Source: Treponema zioleckii (GTDB lineage: Bacteria > Spirochaetota > Spirochaetia > Treponematales > Treponemataceae). From it: a DNA stretch of 64,000 nucleotides. Below, in pieces: positions 1 to 8,889 of this stretch (the stretch's first letter is position 1; each line of letters starts with the position of its first letter). The stretch covers positions 1 through 64,000 of the forward strand of contig NZ_JPUF01000001.1 in the NCBI RefSeq assembly GCF_014737315.1. Reading direction: 5' to 3'. The translations under genes were made by a program, and so were the position numbers. The notes below the pieces were generated by a model. That model was given only the letters and a program-made list of their open reading frames with translations, ran no database searches and was not told the origin of the DNA.

Positions 1-6
1 GAATTT

Positions 7-957
7 CTATTCCGTAACTTCTACCTGAGACTGCAAAACCGAAATGATGTTTACGTTCGAACCGTCGTTAAGAAGCGACTGTCCTTTTACGACGATTTCA
101 TCGCCTGCGGCAAGTCCTTCCGTAACTTCTGTTTTGCTGTCAACTTCAATACCAACTGTTATTGGCTGGAGTTTTACTTTTGCCGGAGTTTCCCCGTTCT
201 TCTGGCTTGAGACCATAAAGACATAAGTTTTCTGGTCGCGAATTACGATTGCGTTTGACGGAATTACGATTGCGTTTTTTACGCTCTCCGTAACGAGTTT
301 TACGCGGGCATACATTCCCACTTTGATTCTTGGGTCTGGCTTTGTGAATTTGAGTTTTACCTGCATCGTTCGTGTGAGCGTGTCCAAAACAGGGCTGATT
401 TCTACGACGCGTGCCTCGAATTCAACGCTCGGATATGCGTCAAAACTGATTGTGGCAACCTGCTTGTTTTCGATTCTCGAAATGAATCTTTCGGCAATGT
501 TGATTTTTACTTCCAAATCGTCGGTGCGCGAGATTTTTGCCAATGATGAAGACTGTGCCACAGTTGCTCCCACCGTTGCCGGAAGTGCAGTTACTCGTCC
601 CGCGATTGGCGCGCGAACCGGGCTTGCTGCGTAGTACATTCCGCCGCGGCTTGCGTCAACGTATGCAATCACCTGATTTTTTGAAACCTTGTCGCCAACG
701 TTTACGAGCACGTTCGAAACTTTTCCTGCCATGTCCGGCATTACGTCTACCGTGTTCACCGCAGTAACGTCTCCGCCGAATTCCAGATAGTCATCAAGAT
801 TTCCTTCTGAAGTTTTGTATGTGTTTACTGCGAAAAGCGATTCTACCACTTCGTCTTTTTTTGCAACATTCTTGTTTTTTGGTCCGCAGCTTAAAAGGCT
901 TGTTGCCAGCATTGCAGCGGAAACAACTATGACTGTAGATTTTATTGTGCGATTCAT
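7..957 (-). CDS. RND-type efflux periplasmic adaptor lipoprotein (HlyD/MFP family)
   Basis: This is a membrane-fusion subunit that links an inner-membrane RND pump to a TolC channel. The 316-residue protein starts with a lipoprotein signal peptide whose lipobox LLSC puts the lipidated cysteine at residue 24. A lipoyl/barrel-sandwich half-motif (VNVGDKVSKNQVIAYVD) and its return strand (PIAGRVTALPATVGATV) follow, then the beta-barrel and membrane-proximal part. A GGAGG ribosome site precedes the ATG. The gene lies 18 bp downstream of the TolC-like gene and is probably co-transcribed with it and with the tandem TetR gene. The RND pump itself would be expected just beyond the left edge of the window. 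The family is clear; the substrate is unknown. Confidence 0.9.
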   Translation of the reverse strand: MNRTIKSTVIVVSAAMLATSLLSCGPKNKNVAKKDEVVESLFAVNTYKTSEGNLDDYLEFGGDVTAVNTVDVMPDMAGKVSNVLVNVGDKVSKNQVIAYVDASRGGMYYAASPVRAPIAGRVTALPATVGATVAQSSSLAKISRTDDLEVKINIAERFISRIENKQVATISFDAYPSVEFEARVVEISPVLDTLTRTMQVKLKFTKPDPRIKVGMYARVKLVTESVKNAIVIPSNAIVIRDQKTYVFMVSSQKNGETPAKVKLQPITVGIEVDSKTEVTEGLAAGDEIVVKGQSLLNDGSNVNIISVLQSQVEVTE

Positions 958-975
958 TTTTCAGTCCTCCGTTTT

Positions 976-2454
976 TTATTTGTTTGATTCTTCAGCTTTT
1001 GGCTGAGATTTATAGATTTCTGTAAGATTCGTGTTCAAAGTGTTTTCCAGTTCCATCAATGCGGAGATGTACTGAAACTTCTGATTCAAAAGGCCGAGTT
1101 TTGCCTTGTTCAGTGCTGATTCAGAATCCCGCAAATCAAGAAGTTCTGTCATACCGTTTCGGTAAGTCCTGTACATCTGATTGTAGGCTCTTTGCGCTAA
1201 GGTTACGCTTCGGCCCATCGCGTCAATTTGGGCTTTTGCCTGATTCAGCGTGTCCACTGCTTTTCGTACCGAAACTTTCTGATTTTCTTTGAGAGTTTCC
1301 ATGCTCAGTTCGAGTTTTGATATGTTCGCGCTCAAATCTTTTTCTTGCTGACGGTTAGCTGACCACGGAAGCATGTTCGTAATGTTCCATGCGAGCGTTA
1401 GGCTTAGCGAGCCGCTGTCATACCATTCGTCGTCTTTTCCGATTCCTTTGTAAAAGTGGAATGCTCCGTCCGAGCCGATGTAGGCTGGCTGCCAGGAATA
1501 ATTCAAAGCCAAAGCCGGAGTCCATGTGGAAAGGTTCAGGGCCTTTTTGTTGAGTTTTAGGACTTCCAGATTGTTTTGAAGCGAGCGGATTGTAAGGTCG
1601 TTCTCACCGTATTTTTTGATTAGAGTATCAACATCAACGTCAACGTAAACTGGCTCAATCGTTCCCGAAAGCTCGATTTTTGTGCCGACTGGCATTCCGA
1701 GCAAAAATGCGAATGTGTCGAGTTGCTGAACGAGAGACTGTTCTGCTGAGTCTACGTCCGGTTTTGTGTTCTGATAGTTTACTTGCGTCTGTAATAGCGT
1801 AAGTTCCGGAACCGTACCGTTCTTGTAGTTCACTGCCGCCTGATTCATTCGCTGACGTGCGTTTTCGAGAGTCTCTTTTTGGATTTTAAGATTTTCCTGC
1901 TGGAGCAAAAGCGCGTAAAAGAGCTTTTTGATGTTCATTATTGTTTCGTTCTGGCTCTGCTCCCAAGAAATCTTTCCGGCTTCGTAGCCAGCTTTTGTGG
2001 CTTTTATCTGCTGAATATAGGCAAGGCTAAAATTCCAGCTAACACTTGCGCTTCCCACAACAGCCCAGCGTTCTTCTTCATCCGCAAAGTCTGTTTTTGG
2101 AGCAGTGTGCAGAATTGATGCCATGAGCTGTGAAGTTGCCGCACTGCTTGGCGAATATTCCGTGCTTCGGTTCATCGTGCCGGAAAGCGTTACCGACGGC
2201 AGAAGAACGTTCCACGCGTTCTCTGCGGCGCGCGCCTTAATTTCTAGGTCTATATCGTTGCTTTTGAGTGTGCGACTGTTTTTCTTCGCATATTCAATAG
2301 CTTCTTCGAGCGTTATTTTTGTAGCCTGAATTTCTGCTTTTTGCTCGGTCTGGTTTTCCGCGGCTTCTGGTGTTGAAGCGTTTTGCGAGAAAGCGAGACT
2401 TCCTGTAAAAGCTGCCAGACAAATTGCGGTCATGAGCTTATAGTGAATCTTCAT
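976..2454 (-). CDS. TolC-family outer-membrane efflux channel
   Basis: This is the outer-membrane exit duct of a tripartite efflux pump. I place the start at the ATG at 2454, 66 bases inside the longest open frame, because GGAGG stands 7 bases before it and the protein then opens with a normal signal peptide (MKIHYKLMTAICLAAFTGSLAFS). The mature part has the two long helical hairpins typical of the family, with repeated TLENARQRMNQAAVNYKNGT-like and TLAQRAYNQMYRTYRNGMTE segments at similar spacing. The product is about 492 residues, normal for the family. It sits between the tandem TetR gene (23 bp gap) and the adaptor gene, all on the minus strand. Confidence 0.9.
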   Translation of the reverse strand: MKIHYKLMTAICLAAFTGSLAFSQNASTPEAAENQTEQKAEIQATKITLEEAIEYAKKNSRTLKSNDIDLEIKARAAENAWNVLLPSVTLSGTMNRSTEYSPSSAATSQLMASILHTAPKTDFADEEERWAVVGSASVSWNFSLAYIQQIKATKAGYEAGKISWEQSQNETIMNIKKLFYALLLQQENLKIQKETLENARQRMNQAAVNYKNGTVPELTLLQTQVNYQNTKPDVDSAEQSLVQQLDTFAFLLGMPVGTKIELSGTIEPVYVDVDVDTLIKKYGENDLTIRSLQNNLEVLKLNKKALNLSTWTPALALNYSWQPAYIGSDGAFHFYKGIGKDDEWYDSGSLSLTLAWNITNMLPWSANRQQEKDLSANISKLELSMETLKENQKVSVRKAVDTLNQAKAQIDAMGRSVTLAQRAYNQMYRTYRNGMTELLDLRDSESALNKAKLGLLNQKFQYISALMELENTLNTNLTEIYKSQPKAEESNK

Positions 2455-2477
2455 GTGTCCACCTCCGTAAAACTTGA

Positions 2478-3743
2478 TTAAATTGAACAGGAATCCGTAT
2501 CGATTCCGTTTTGTATACACTCAAAAATTTTTTCTATGGCAATAAGATATTCTTCGTAAGGCATCTTGTACTTTTTCCCCATGACGGTCAGTGCCACCGG
2601 AAGAAAACCTTGCCATAAACTTAAGATTTCTGGAGAAATCCTAAATCCCAAATCGATTTTTTTTACATCTTCCGCTATTCGGTTTTCCCATGCGTGGGTA
2701 ACTTCAAGACTTTTGTCGCTCCCCATTTGGTTTGATGTGTTTTGAATCAGCCACTGGCAGATTGGAATTATCGACGGTCTAAAAAGAAAATAATTTGTTT
2801 CCGAAAGCAAAGAAATGTAGATGCATTCAGAATAAGTTTTTGCCTCGCTGATGTTTTCAAAGATAATTTCGTTCAAAAGCGAGAATTCTTTTTCGATAAG
2901 TTTTGCAATCAGCTGATTTTTGTTGTCAAAGTAAAAATACAGGCTGCTCTTTGCCATGTTCAGCTCGTCTGCAATCTTTTCGATTGTTACGTTCGTCAGT
3001 CCGAATTTTTTGATTACGGTTGCAAGTGCCGTAAAAATTCGGTCTTCCGGTGGAAAAGCCGACTCGTCAATCGAACAGATTTTTTTGAGTTCTTCTTTTC
3101 GTTCGTTTGAAATTTCCTTCGGAAAAATCGCTGCGCCTGGTTCGGCGACTCCTCTAAGTCCGTCCGTAACGAATTTTATGAGTTTTACGCCAAAATTGTC
3201 GTCCAATGCCGTTTTTTTGCATTTGTGCATCTTTTCGCGGATTTTAAGGAACAAAAGGAACGTCGTGCCACAGTAAAGTGCCTGAATCTGGTCGTCGTTT
3301 TTGCCGCTGAACGTCCATTCTTTGTTGATTGATACAGTTGCCTGCTTTACGCCGCGCGTTGAAAGTTCTGCTCGCATTTGGGACTCAAAATTTTCGTTGA
3401 GCGAAAACTGACTCAAAAAATAATTGATGTATTCAGGATTTGCTGCAAAAAACTGAATGGTTTCTGCAAACGGCATTTTTGAGTATTCTTTTCCGCTTTC
3501 GGCTGCCTTCTGAACTTCAATCAAGCGTTCCGCCAAAAGGTCGTAAAAATGCGCTTGCATTGATTCGAGCAAGGCTTCCTTGTTCTTAAAATGGCGGTAA
3601 ATTGCCGGCTTTGAAATGCCGACTTTCTCTGCAATCTGATTCAACGAAAAATCAGTAAAGTGCGGCTCATGGTAAAATGAAAACGCCGCGTCGAGAATGA
3701 GAGATTTTGTATTTTTTTTGTTCGAAATCTGACTATTTGCCAT
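2478..3743 (-). CDS. Tandem TetR/AcrR-type repressor (two TetR units in one chain)
   Basis: This is a 421-residue DNA-binding regulator, about twice the usual TetR length. It carries two complete N-terminal TetR helix-turn-helix units. The first is at about residues 33-55 (LNQIAEKVGISKPAIYRHF) and the second at about 253-275 (IEKIADELNMAKSSLYFYF). Each is followed by an all-helical ligand/dimerisation-type region. It is the first gene of the leftward efflux operon and its promoter is covered by palindromes, so autorepression together with control of the pump is likely. A covalent dimer or pseudo-tetramer is an inference. The ATG at 3743 lies close behind the operator and lacks a strong ribosome site. 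Confidence 0.88.
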   Translation of the reverse strand: MANSQISNKKNTKSLILDAAFSFYHEPHFTDFSLNQIAEKVGISKPAIYRHFKNKEALLESMQAHFYDLLAERLIEVQKAAESGKEYSKMPFAETIQFFAANPEYINYFLSQFSLNENFESQMRAELSTRGVKQATVSINKEWTFSGKNDDQIQALYCGTTFLLFLKIREKMHKCKKTALDDNFGVKLIKFVTDGLRGVAEPGAAIFPKEISNERKEELKKICSIDESAFPPEDRIFTALATVIKKFGLTNVTIEKIADELNMAKSSLYFYFDNKNQLIAKLIEKEFSLLNEIIFENISEAKTYSECIYISLLSETNYFLFRPSIIPICQWLIQNTSNQMGSDKSLEVTHAWENRIAEDVKKIDLGFRISPEILSLWQGFLPVALTVMGKKYKMPYEEYLIAIEKIFECIQNGIDTDSCSI

Positions 3744-3748
3744 AAAAA

Positions 3749-3801
3749 GTTACCGTCTGTTCGGTAACGTAAATATATCGAACAAACGGTAACATAGTCA
3801 A
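3749..3801 (-). promoter_or_regulatory. Promoter and nested TetR-type operators for the efflux operon
   Basis: On the minus strand a -35 box TTGACT (3796-3801) and a -10 box TATATT (3772-3777) are separated by 18 bases. A perfect 7-bp inverted repeat, GTTACCG-6-CGGTAAC, occupies 3749-3768. A wider one pairs 3749-3763 with 3779-3793 (15-bp arms, one mismatch). The right arm fills the promoter spacer and the left palindrome lies between the transcription start and the ATG. Binding of the tandem TetR here is inferred from position. Confidence 0.75.
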
Positions 3802-3845
3802 TAAAATTTATTGTTTTTTTTCTGAGTTTAGTACAACAATTAATT

Positions 3846-3905
3846 GTCATTCCGATCTCGTTTCGGAATCTCTGTGTTTGGATTCTGAAACAAGCTCAGA
3901 ATGAC
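3846..3905. repeat. Dispersed palindromic repeat, inverted pair
   Basis: Two copies of the window-wide hairpin repeat (GTCATTCCGA...TCGGAATCTC, and the reverse form ATTCTGAA...TCAGAATGAC) face each other about 7 bases apart. They lie between the TetR promoter and the end of the TPR lipoprotein gene. Confidence 0.75.
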
Positions 3906-3919
3906 TGTTTTTTGTGATT

Positions 3920-4552
3920 CTATTCAGAAATGCTTTGGACGCGTTCCTTAAATTCTTCGATATTCTCGCATTTTAATTCTTCCGCGATTTTTAATTCATC
4001 GAGCGCCTTTTGATTTTCTCCCGTGTACGCATAAGCCACGGCGAGATTTGCGTGCGCGATTGCGATTCTAGGTTCTTTTTCGATTGATTTTAAAAGAAAA
4101 TTCACCGCCTCGTCGTATTTTTGCATTCCAAGGTAAAGCGAACCTAAACTCACGAGAGCTTCCGCTTTTTCTGGATTCATTTTTAAGGCTTTTTTGTACG
4201 CTTCCTCGGCTTTTTCGTCATTCTTCAAAAGATGATAGTTCATGCCGAGCGTCACGTAAGTTCTGTAATCTTCCTTTAGTTCAAGGGCTTTTTCCTGAAA
4301 GACAATCGCATTCTCCAAATCCTGCTCAGCAAGATAGACGTTCGAAATCATCGTGTAGACTGATTCCTTTGAGTAGCTCAGTTCCTCGGTCAGGGCCTGA
4401 TTAAAAAGCTCAAGTGACTTTTCGTAGTCCTGTGCCTGATAGGCCTTCATCGCCTTTGAAACCGTAAAGTCACCCGGTTTACCGCATGAAGTTACCGTAA
4501 GAATTCCAAAAAATCCCATTGCCAAAAAAAATCTTTTTAAAAAAAATCTCAT
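3920..4552 (-). CDS. TPR-repeat lipoprotein
   Basis: The 210-residue protein has a lipoprotein signal peptide (lipobox TVTSC, lipidated Cys23) followed by four to five tetratricopeptide repeats covering most of the chain. Examples are LGMNYHLLKNDEKAEEAYKK and the repeat LGSLYLGMQKYDEAVNFLLK. TPR proteins act as protein-binding scaffolds; the partner here is unknown. The gene is divergent from the ParA-like ATPase gene. No ribosome site is visible, and the -10 box TATCTT (with an upstream TG) ends only 6 bases before the ATG, so the mRNA is probably leaderless. Confidence 0.85.
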   Translation of the reverse strand: MRFFLKRFFLAMGFFGILTVTSCGKPGDFTVSKAMKAYQAQDYEKSLELFNQALTEELSYSKESVYTMISNVYLAEQDLENAIVFQEKALELKEDYRTYVTLGMNYHLLKNDEKAEEAYKKALKMNPEKAEALVSLGSLYLGMQKYDEAVNFLLKSIEKEPRIAIAHANLAVAYAYTGENQKALDELKIAEELKCENIEEFKERVQSISE

Positions 4553-4558
4553 GTCAAA

Positions 4559-4622
4559 AAGATAGCATTGTTAAATTAATTTGAAAAGTTTGATTGTAAA
4601 TTTGGGATTTTGAATTTATAAT
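4559..4622. promoter_or_regulatory. Divergent, apparently leaderless promoters
   Basis: Rightward: TTGTAA (4594-4599), 17 bases, TATAAT (4617-4622), with the ATG at 4632. Leftward: extended -10 TGC-TATCTT (box 4559-4564) with a TTTTCA -35 candidate (4582-4587) and the ATG at 4552. In both directions transcription should start within a few bases of the start codon, and no Shine-Dalgarno is present. Confidence 0.6.
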
Positions 4623-4631
4623 TTTTCTATT

Positions 4632-5648
4632 ATGGTGAATATATTACCCATTGCTAGCGGAAAAGGCGGCGTTGGAAAAAGCAACATAGCTGTGAATCTC
4701 GCAATTATTCTTGCCCAAAAGGGGCACAGAGTCGTTCTTGCTGATTTTGATTTTGGCGGCGCGAATTTGCACACTCTACTCGGCTTAAAAAATAATCACG
4801 TGGGAATGGGAAATTTCATCTACAAGCAGACTGCGGATTTATCAGAGCTTTTGCAGGACACTCAGGTTGAAAACCTAAAATTCATTGCGGGCGATTGTTT
4901 GTACCCTGGAACCGCGAATATCGACAATTCGATGAAGAAAAAAATTATCCGCAAGCTTACGACGATTGACGCGGATTACCTTCTTTTGGATTTGGGGGCC
5001 GGGACCACATACAATACACTCGATTTCTATCTATTAACGTATAATTCGATTCTTGTTACGACTCCTGAACTGACTTCGATTCTGAACGCATATTCGTTCC
5101 TGAAGGCTGCTGCATTCAGATTTTTTGTGCGGCAATTCAAAGTCCGAAGTGAAGAAAAAAAATTCATCGATGAATTTTTGCAGAACAGTTCAAGCGGAAC
5201 CGAAACTTCTTTCCTTGACTTGGTAAATCAGACTGCGGCAAAGTTTTCCAGCGACGAGTCGGTTTTCCTCACGGAACTGAATAAATATCGTCCTCAGGTT
5301 ATAATGAATATGGGGCAGAATTCTGCCGACCTTGAAATGGGCCGGAGGCTGCGTTCTCTCGTAAAAAACAAACTCGGAATCTCAATGGATTTCGTGGGCT
5401 TTTTACCGAAAGATGATAATATAAGCTATTCGATTGCGCTAAGAAAACCGCTTGCGCTTTCGGATGCAAACTGCAATTTTGTAAGTTCTGTGCGAACCGC
5501 CGCTGACAGAATTTTGCAGCACACATATTATTACAACAACGGTCTAAATGATGATACAATCGGTGGCGAGTCAGACACTGAGGATTTAACTTCCGACTCG
5601 GATTTAAAATCTTTGGAAAACGAATTTGATTCAAATGTTGACAAATAA
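4632..5648 (+). CDS. ParA/MinD-like (FlhG-type) P-loop ATPase
   Basis: This is a 338-residue cytoplasmic ATPase with the deviant Walker A motif SGKGGVGKS at residues 9-17. A switch-I-like DFDFGGANLHTLLGL follows, then a Walker B region ADYLLLDLGAG. Family members position flagella, chemoreceptor arrays or DNA by cycling on and off the membrane or nucleoid. The next genes are a receptor-like protein, CheD and the che cluster, and no flhF is visible nearby. A role in placing chemotaxis arrays is therefore as plausible as flagellar number control. The acidic C-terminus (about residues 310-338) is low in complexity. The start is supported by a TATAAT box 9 bases upstream and looks leaderless. Confidence 0.8.
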   Translation: MVNILPIASGKGGVGKSNIAVNLAIILAQKGHRVVLADFDFGGANLHTLLGLKNNHVGMGNFIYKQTADLSELLQDTQVENLKFIAGDCLYPGTANIDNSMKKKIIRKLTTIDADYLLLDLGAGTTYNTLDFYLLTYNSILVTTPELTSILNAYSFLKAAAFRFFVRQFKVRSEEKKFIDEFLQNSSSGTETSFLDLVNQTAAKFSSDESVFLTELNKYRPQVIMNMGQNSADLEMGRRLRSLVKNKLGISMDFVGFLPKDDNISYSIALRKPLALSDANCNFVSSVRTAADRILQHTYYYNNGLNDDTIGGESDTEDLTSDSDLKSLENEFDSNVDK

Positions 5649-5689
5649 CCGTTTGAAAAATTAAGATAAATTTAAATGTGACTTTAGCA

Positions 5690-5736
5690 TTGCGCAACTG
5701 TGGGCAAAAAGTATAATGTCAAAAGCATAATAAAGG
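5690..5736 (+). promoter_or_regulatory. Promoter and ribosome site that fix the start at 5745
   Basis: A TATAAT box (5712-5717) with a weak TTGCGC -35 (5690-5695) lies inside the longest open frame, which begins with GTG at 5700. AAAGG (5732-5736) stands 8 bases before an ATG at 5745. The downstream ATG is therefore the likely start. Confidence 0.6.
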
Positions 5737-5744
5737 ATGTATTT

Positions 5745-7463
5745 ATGGATTTAACACACTCTATTTCTCAGATTAAAGACATCAGCTCAAAATCAGAGCA
5801 GGTTTTTCTCCAGCTTGGAAATCTCTTTCCTTCACTATTAAACCGTGATGGCGAAACGTCACTTCAAGAATTGAGAAAAATGTTCATCAATCTAAAATCT
5901 GGAGAGGATGCCTCGGACGAAAAGGAGAAGGCTCTTTTTACGGATTATTCGGCAAAATACAATCCTTTGTTTGACAAGTTGAATTTGAAGATTGAAGATC
6001 TTCATCGGCTTGACAAAATGATTTCGGACATAAAAGAAGATTCTGAGCAGATGGAGCTTATCGCTCTTAATGCGATGGTAATTTCTATAAAATCTGGTGA
6101 AAAGGGACAGGCTTTCAGCCGAATCACAGAAAACCTTCAGCGGCTTTCAAACGATATGTTCCTTTTTTCGGACAAATTGAGTGAAGAGGAAAGTCAGCTT
6201 TTAACCCATATCAACACTTTGAAGTCGATTTTCTCTGGAATCCTTGAGTCTCAGAAATCGCTTTCCGCAAAGGGAACTTCGGGTTCTTCAGAAATCAGAA
6301 GCCTGATTATGAACGTTACGCAGCCGATTTCTTCTATGGAAAGCGACATTGATAGCGTTTATCCTTACATTCAGAAAGCAATGGAATGCTTGCAGTTGCA
6401 GGACATGATTCGTCAGTCTCTCAGTCACGTTCAGCGTTGTATAGAAGAAATTTCTTCTTCTCGCGCGCCGGCTCCTGGAACTGAGGAAGAACTTGACTAC
6501 GTATGCTTTACGATTGCCCTTCACAAGCTTGCAAACGAAGTTCTGAAAGATATTAATTCTTATGTTTCTCAGGGATTTGCCACATTCGACAAAAACTGGC
6601 AGAAAGTTATTTCGATTCTTGACCGAGTTGAGTCTGCTCGTCTCGAATTTGAGTCAAGATTCCTTAGTGAATTTGCCGTAAGCTCTGAAAATATTGAAAA
6701 ACGGCTTACGGGCATTATTGACGGCTTCCAGTTGATGATGAACGAATTCAACAATTATCATTCAGTTCAGAAAGATTTGCTCCACACTTGTCAGAATATC
6801 ACAGAGCGTGCGCGAATTATTTATGCAGTATTCGACAACTTGCGTCCTGTAATGAGTCGCTTGCATCACGTTCGAATTTTGCAGCAGATTGAGGTTGCGA
6901 AGAACGATGCAATTAAGTCTGTACAGGATTCTGTTACGGACATGGACAATCTTATTAAAGATGCCAACGCTTCTCTTGATGACATGCAGGCTTTGCTCGA
7001 ATCGTTCATTGCGGACACGAGTTCAATGCTCGGAACATTCACTACTTCGATTTCAAAAGACAACGAAAATATGGTTGCTCTCCGCGAGGACAAGAGTACG
7101 TTCTTTGAGGAACTCAAACTTGGACGCAATCAGCTTGCTTCAATTATACAGAACTTTACGGTATTCCCGGACGGATTCCAGTCTAAGTGCGTTACGGTTC
7201 AGCAGAATTTGCAGGGGCTTAAAAATCTTGAGTCTGAAATCTCAGGCTTTATGAATTTGGTTTCAAATTCTGCACGTGAATTTGAGTTGAAGCGAAGTCA
7301 GCTCTTTGGAGAGCATGGAATTTCTGATTGGAAAATCAAGAACAGCCGGTTCAGCGATATTATTGAGCACTTTACGATTACTGCCCACAAAGCAGCCGCT
7401 GGCAAATTGGCTGGCGTGAGCGTAGAAAAAGGTGCTGCTTCTGGGGAAGTTACTTTCTTCTAA
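5745..7463 (+). CDS. Soluble chemoreceptor-like coiled-coil protein
   Basis: The 572-residue protein has no signal peptide or membrane segment and is largely helical. Around residues 98-130 it contains ELIALNAMVISIKSGEKGQA followed by FSRITENLQRLSND. This closely tracks the signalling tip of methyl-accepting chemotaxis proteins ([15 protein letters not shown]...FAVVADEVRKLAE) but with many substitutions. It may be a cytoplasmic receptor, or an adaptor that inserts in the array or serves CheD. Its stop overlaps the cheD start (TAATG), so the two are translationally coupled. The upstream neighbour is the ParA-like ATPase. I cannot name a family more precisely. Confidence 0.7.
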   Translation: MDLTHSISQIKDISSKSEQVFLQLGNLFPSLLNRDGETSLQELRKMFINLKSGEDASDEKEKALFTDYSAKYNPLFDKLNLKIEDLHRLDKMISDIKEDSEQMELIALNAMVISIKSGEKGQAFSRITENLQRLSNDMFLFSDKLSEEESQLLTHINTLKSIFSGILESQKSLSAKGTSGSSEIRSLIMNVTQPISSMESDIDSVYPYIQKAMECLQLQDMIRQSLSHVQRCIEEISSSRAPAPGTEEELDYVCFTIALHKLANEVLKDINSYVSQGFATFDKNWQKVISILDRVESARLEFESRFLSEFAVSSENIEKRLTGIIDGFQLMMNEFNNYHSVQKDLLHTCQNITERARIIYAVFDNLRPVMSRLHHVRILQQIEVAKNDAIKSVQDSVTDMDNLIKDANASLDDMQALLESFIADTSSMLGTFTTSISKDNENMVALREDKSTFFEELKLGRNQLASIIQNFTVFPDGFQSKCVTVQQNLQGLKNLESEISGFMNLVSNSAREFELKRSQLFGEHGISDWKIKNSRFSDIIEHFTITAHKAAAGKLAGVSVEKGAASGEVTFF

Positions 7464-8080
7464 TGAATAGATATTACGATTCTCACTTTGATAAGCAGAT
7501 TGTTACGATTTACCCAGGGGAATTTTACTCGACTTCCGAATCCGAGATGATTTCCACGGTTCTCGGTTCGTGCATCAGTATTGCACTTTTTGATGCTGAC
7601 GCACAAATCGGTGGCTTGAATCATTTTATGCTTGCAAAAGACAGCCGGATTGAAGGCGATTATGGCGAAAAACTCATGGGTAAATTCGGTGAATATGCGA
7701 TTGAGCTGCTTATAAAAGATTTGGTAGAAAAAGGGGCTAGAATTTCAAGGCTCTCGGCAAAAGTGTTTGGAGGCGGAAATATTTTTAATCTGCCTTCAAA
7801 CGTTGGCTCGCAGGTTGGCGAAGCTAACAGCCGGTTTGCATTTGAATTCTTGCAGCAAAAAAATATTCCTGTTTTGAGTCAGAACACGGGTGGCCCGCAC
7901 TCAAGAAAAATATTTTTTGACCCGCTTACAGGCAAAGTTTTTATGAAATTCATCAATAGAACCGTTGTTGACAACAATATTGCGGCGGACTTGGCCGCAG
8001 ATTTGATGGAAAAAGAAAAAAAATATGCAGAAAAAATCGAAAAAATTGAATTTGCAAGGGTAAGGGATTTGTTCGCCTGA
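7463..8080 (+). CDS. cheD: CheD, chemoreceptor glutamine deamidase
   Basis: CheD deamidates specific glutamines of chemoreceptors and, in several bacteria, exchanges with CheC. The 205-residue protein shows the family core: LGSCIS with the catalytic Cys37, GGLNHFML with His54, then AKVFGGGNIF and NTGGPHSRKIFFDP. The ATG overlaps the preceding stop by one base. It is the last rightward gene before a repeat-filled gap and the leftward cheW. Confidence 0.93.
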   Translation: MNRYYDSHFDKQIVTIYPGEFYSTSESEMISTVLGSCISIALFDADAQIGGLNHFMLAKDSRIEGDYGEKLMGKFGEYAIELLIKDLVEKGARISRLSAKVFGGGNIFNLPSNVGSQVGEANSRFAFEFLQQKNIPVLSQNTGGPHSRKIFFDPLTGKVFMKFINRTVVDNNIAADLAADLMEKEKKYAEKIEKIEFARVRDLFA

Positions 8081-8142
8081 GAAAAACGCGAGCAGATTCT
8101 TACGTTTTCTTGCCGACTGCTGCATCGAATCATAATTTGCTT

Positions 8143-8213
8143 TCATTCCGAACCTGATTCAAAATCCATTTTCCACCAGAAGTGCAGATGCTGAATCTAG
8201 TTCAGCATGACAG
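8143..8213. repeat. Dispersed palindromic repeat, inverted pair
   Basis: A degenerate copy (CATTCCGAACCTGATTC) is followed after about 35 bases by an intact reverse copy, ATGCTGAATCTAGTTCAGCAT plus GAC. It fills the gap between convergent cheD and cheW. Confidence 0.7.
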
Positions 8214-8314
8214 AAAAATCGAACTTTAATCATCTTACTTTTCTTTCAGTTGCATTTGTCAGCGTTGCGCGTGCACGGAAAACTTTCAATATTTTTGCCA
8301 GCTAGCTTAAACTG

Positions 8315-8803
8315 TTAGCTTATTTTTTTTGCTTTCTCAACATCAGATTTTATGAATTCAACAATCTTGTCTAAATCAAGGATGAGGATAAACTGCTCTC
8401 CTTGTCGTGCCACGGCACGAACGAAGTATCTTTGTTCTTCGGGAATACCGTAATTTGCGGAATCTGCCTGAATAATCGGCAACTTTGTTACAATATCAAC
8501 TTCGTCTGCAATAATCGAAATTTCAAAAGGCTTTTCGCCTTCTTTTGGAAGTTCCAAGTCTATTACGGTCGTTTCGCTCAAGTCGTCTGACGGATTAAAA
8601 CCGAACAGCTTTCTTAAATCAATTATAGAAACAACTGAACCGCGGATGTTCATTACGCCTTTTAAATAATCAAGAGAATTGGGAACAACTGTGCGTGCTG
8701 TAAAATTAAAAACTTCTTTAACGTATGCCACTGGCACGGCAAACATTCCGGTACCTAATCTGAAAGAAAAAAATAATTCATTTGATAAGTTGTTGTCTTT
8801 CAT
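8315..8803 (-). CDS. cheW: CheW adaptor (copy 1)
   Basis: CheW couples chemoreceptors to CheA at the inner face of the membrane. The 162-residue single-domain protein shows the typical FFSFRLGTGMFAVPVAYVKE start, the GVMNIRGSVVSIIDLRKLFG core, and a C-terminal region ending ILDLDKIVEFI. It is divergent from the STAS-cheA operon and convergent with cheD. GGGGAA lies about 9 bases before the ATG. A second, only distantly similar cheW closes the cluster at 16130. Confidence 0.93.
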   Translation of the reverse strand: MKDNNLSNELFFSFRLGTGMFAVPVAYVKEVFNFTARTVVPNSLDYLKGVMNIRGSVVSIIDLRKLFGFNPSDDLSETTVIDLELPKEGEKPFEISIIADEVDIVTKLPIIQADSANYGIPEEQRYFVRAVARQGEQFILILDLDKIVEFIKSDVEKAKKIS

Positions 8804-8889
8804 TTGACGATTCCCCTAAAGTGCCTTAAACTTTATTTAAGATAATTATAAACTACATTAAGTAAAAAAAATAGGAGAACTTGCAGTAA

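Noticed and set aside
2454-2520. N-terminal extension of the TolC-like protein
   Set aside because: The extension overlaps the end of the regulator gene and precedes a strong ribosome site and signal peptide at 2454.
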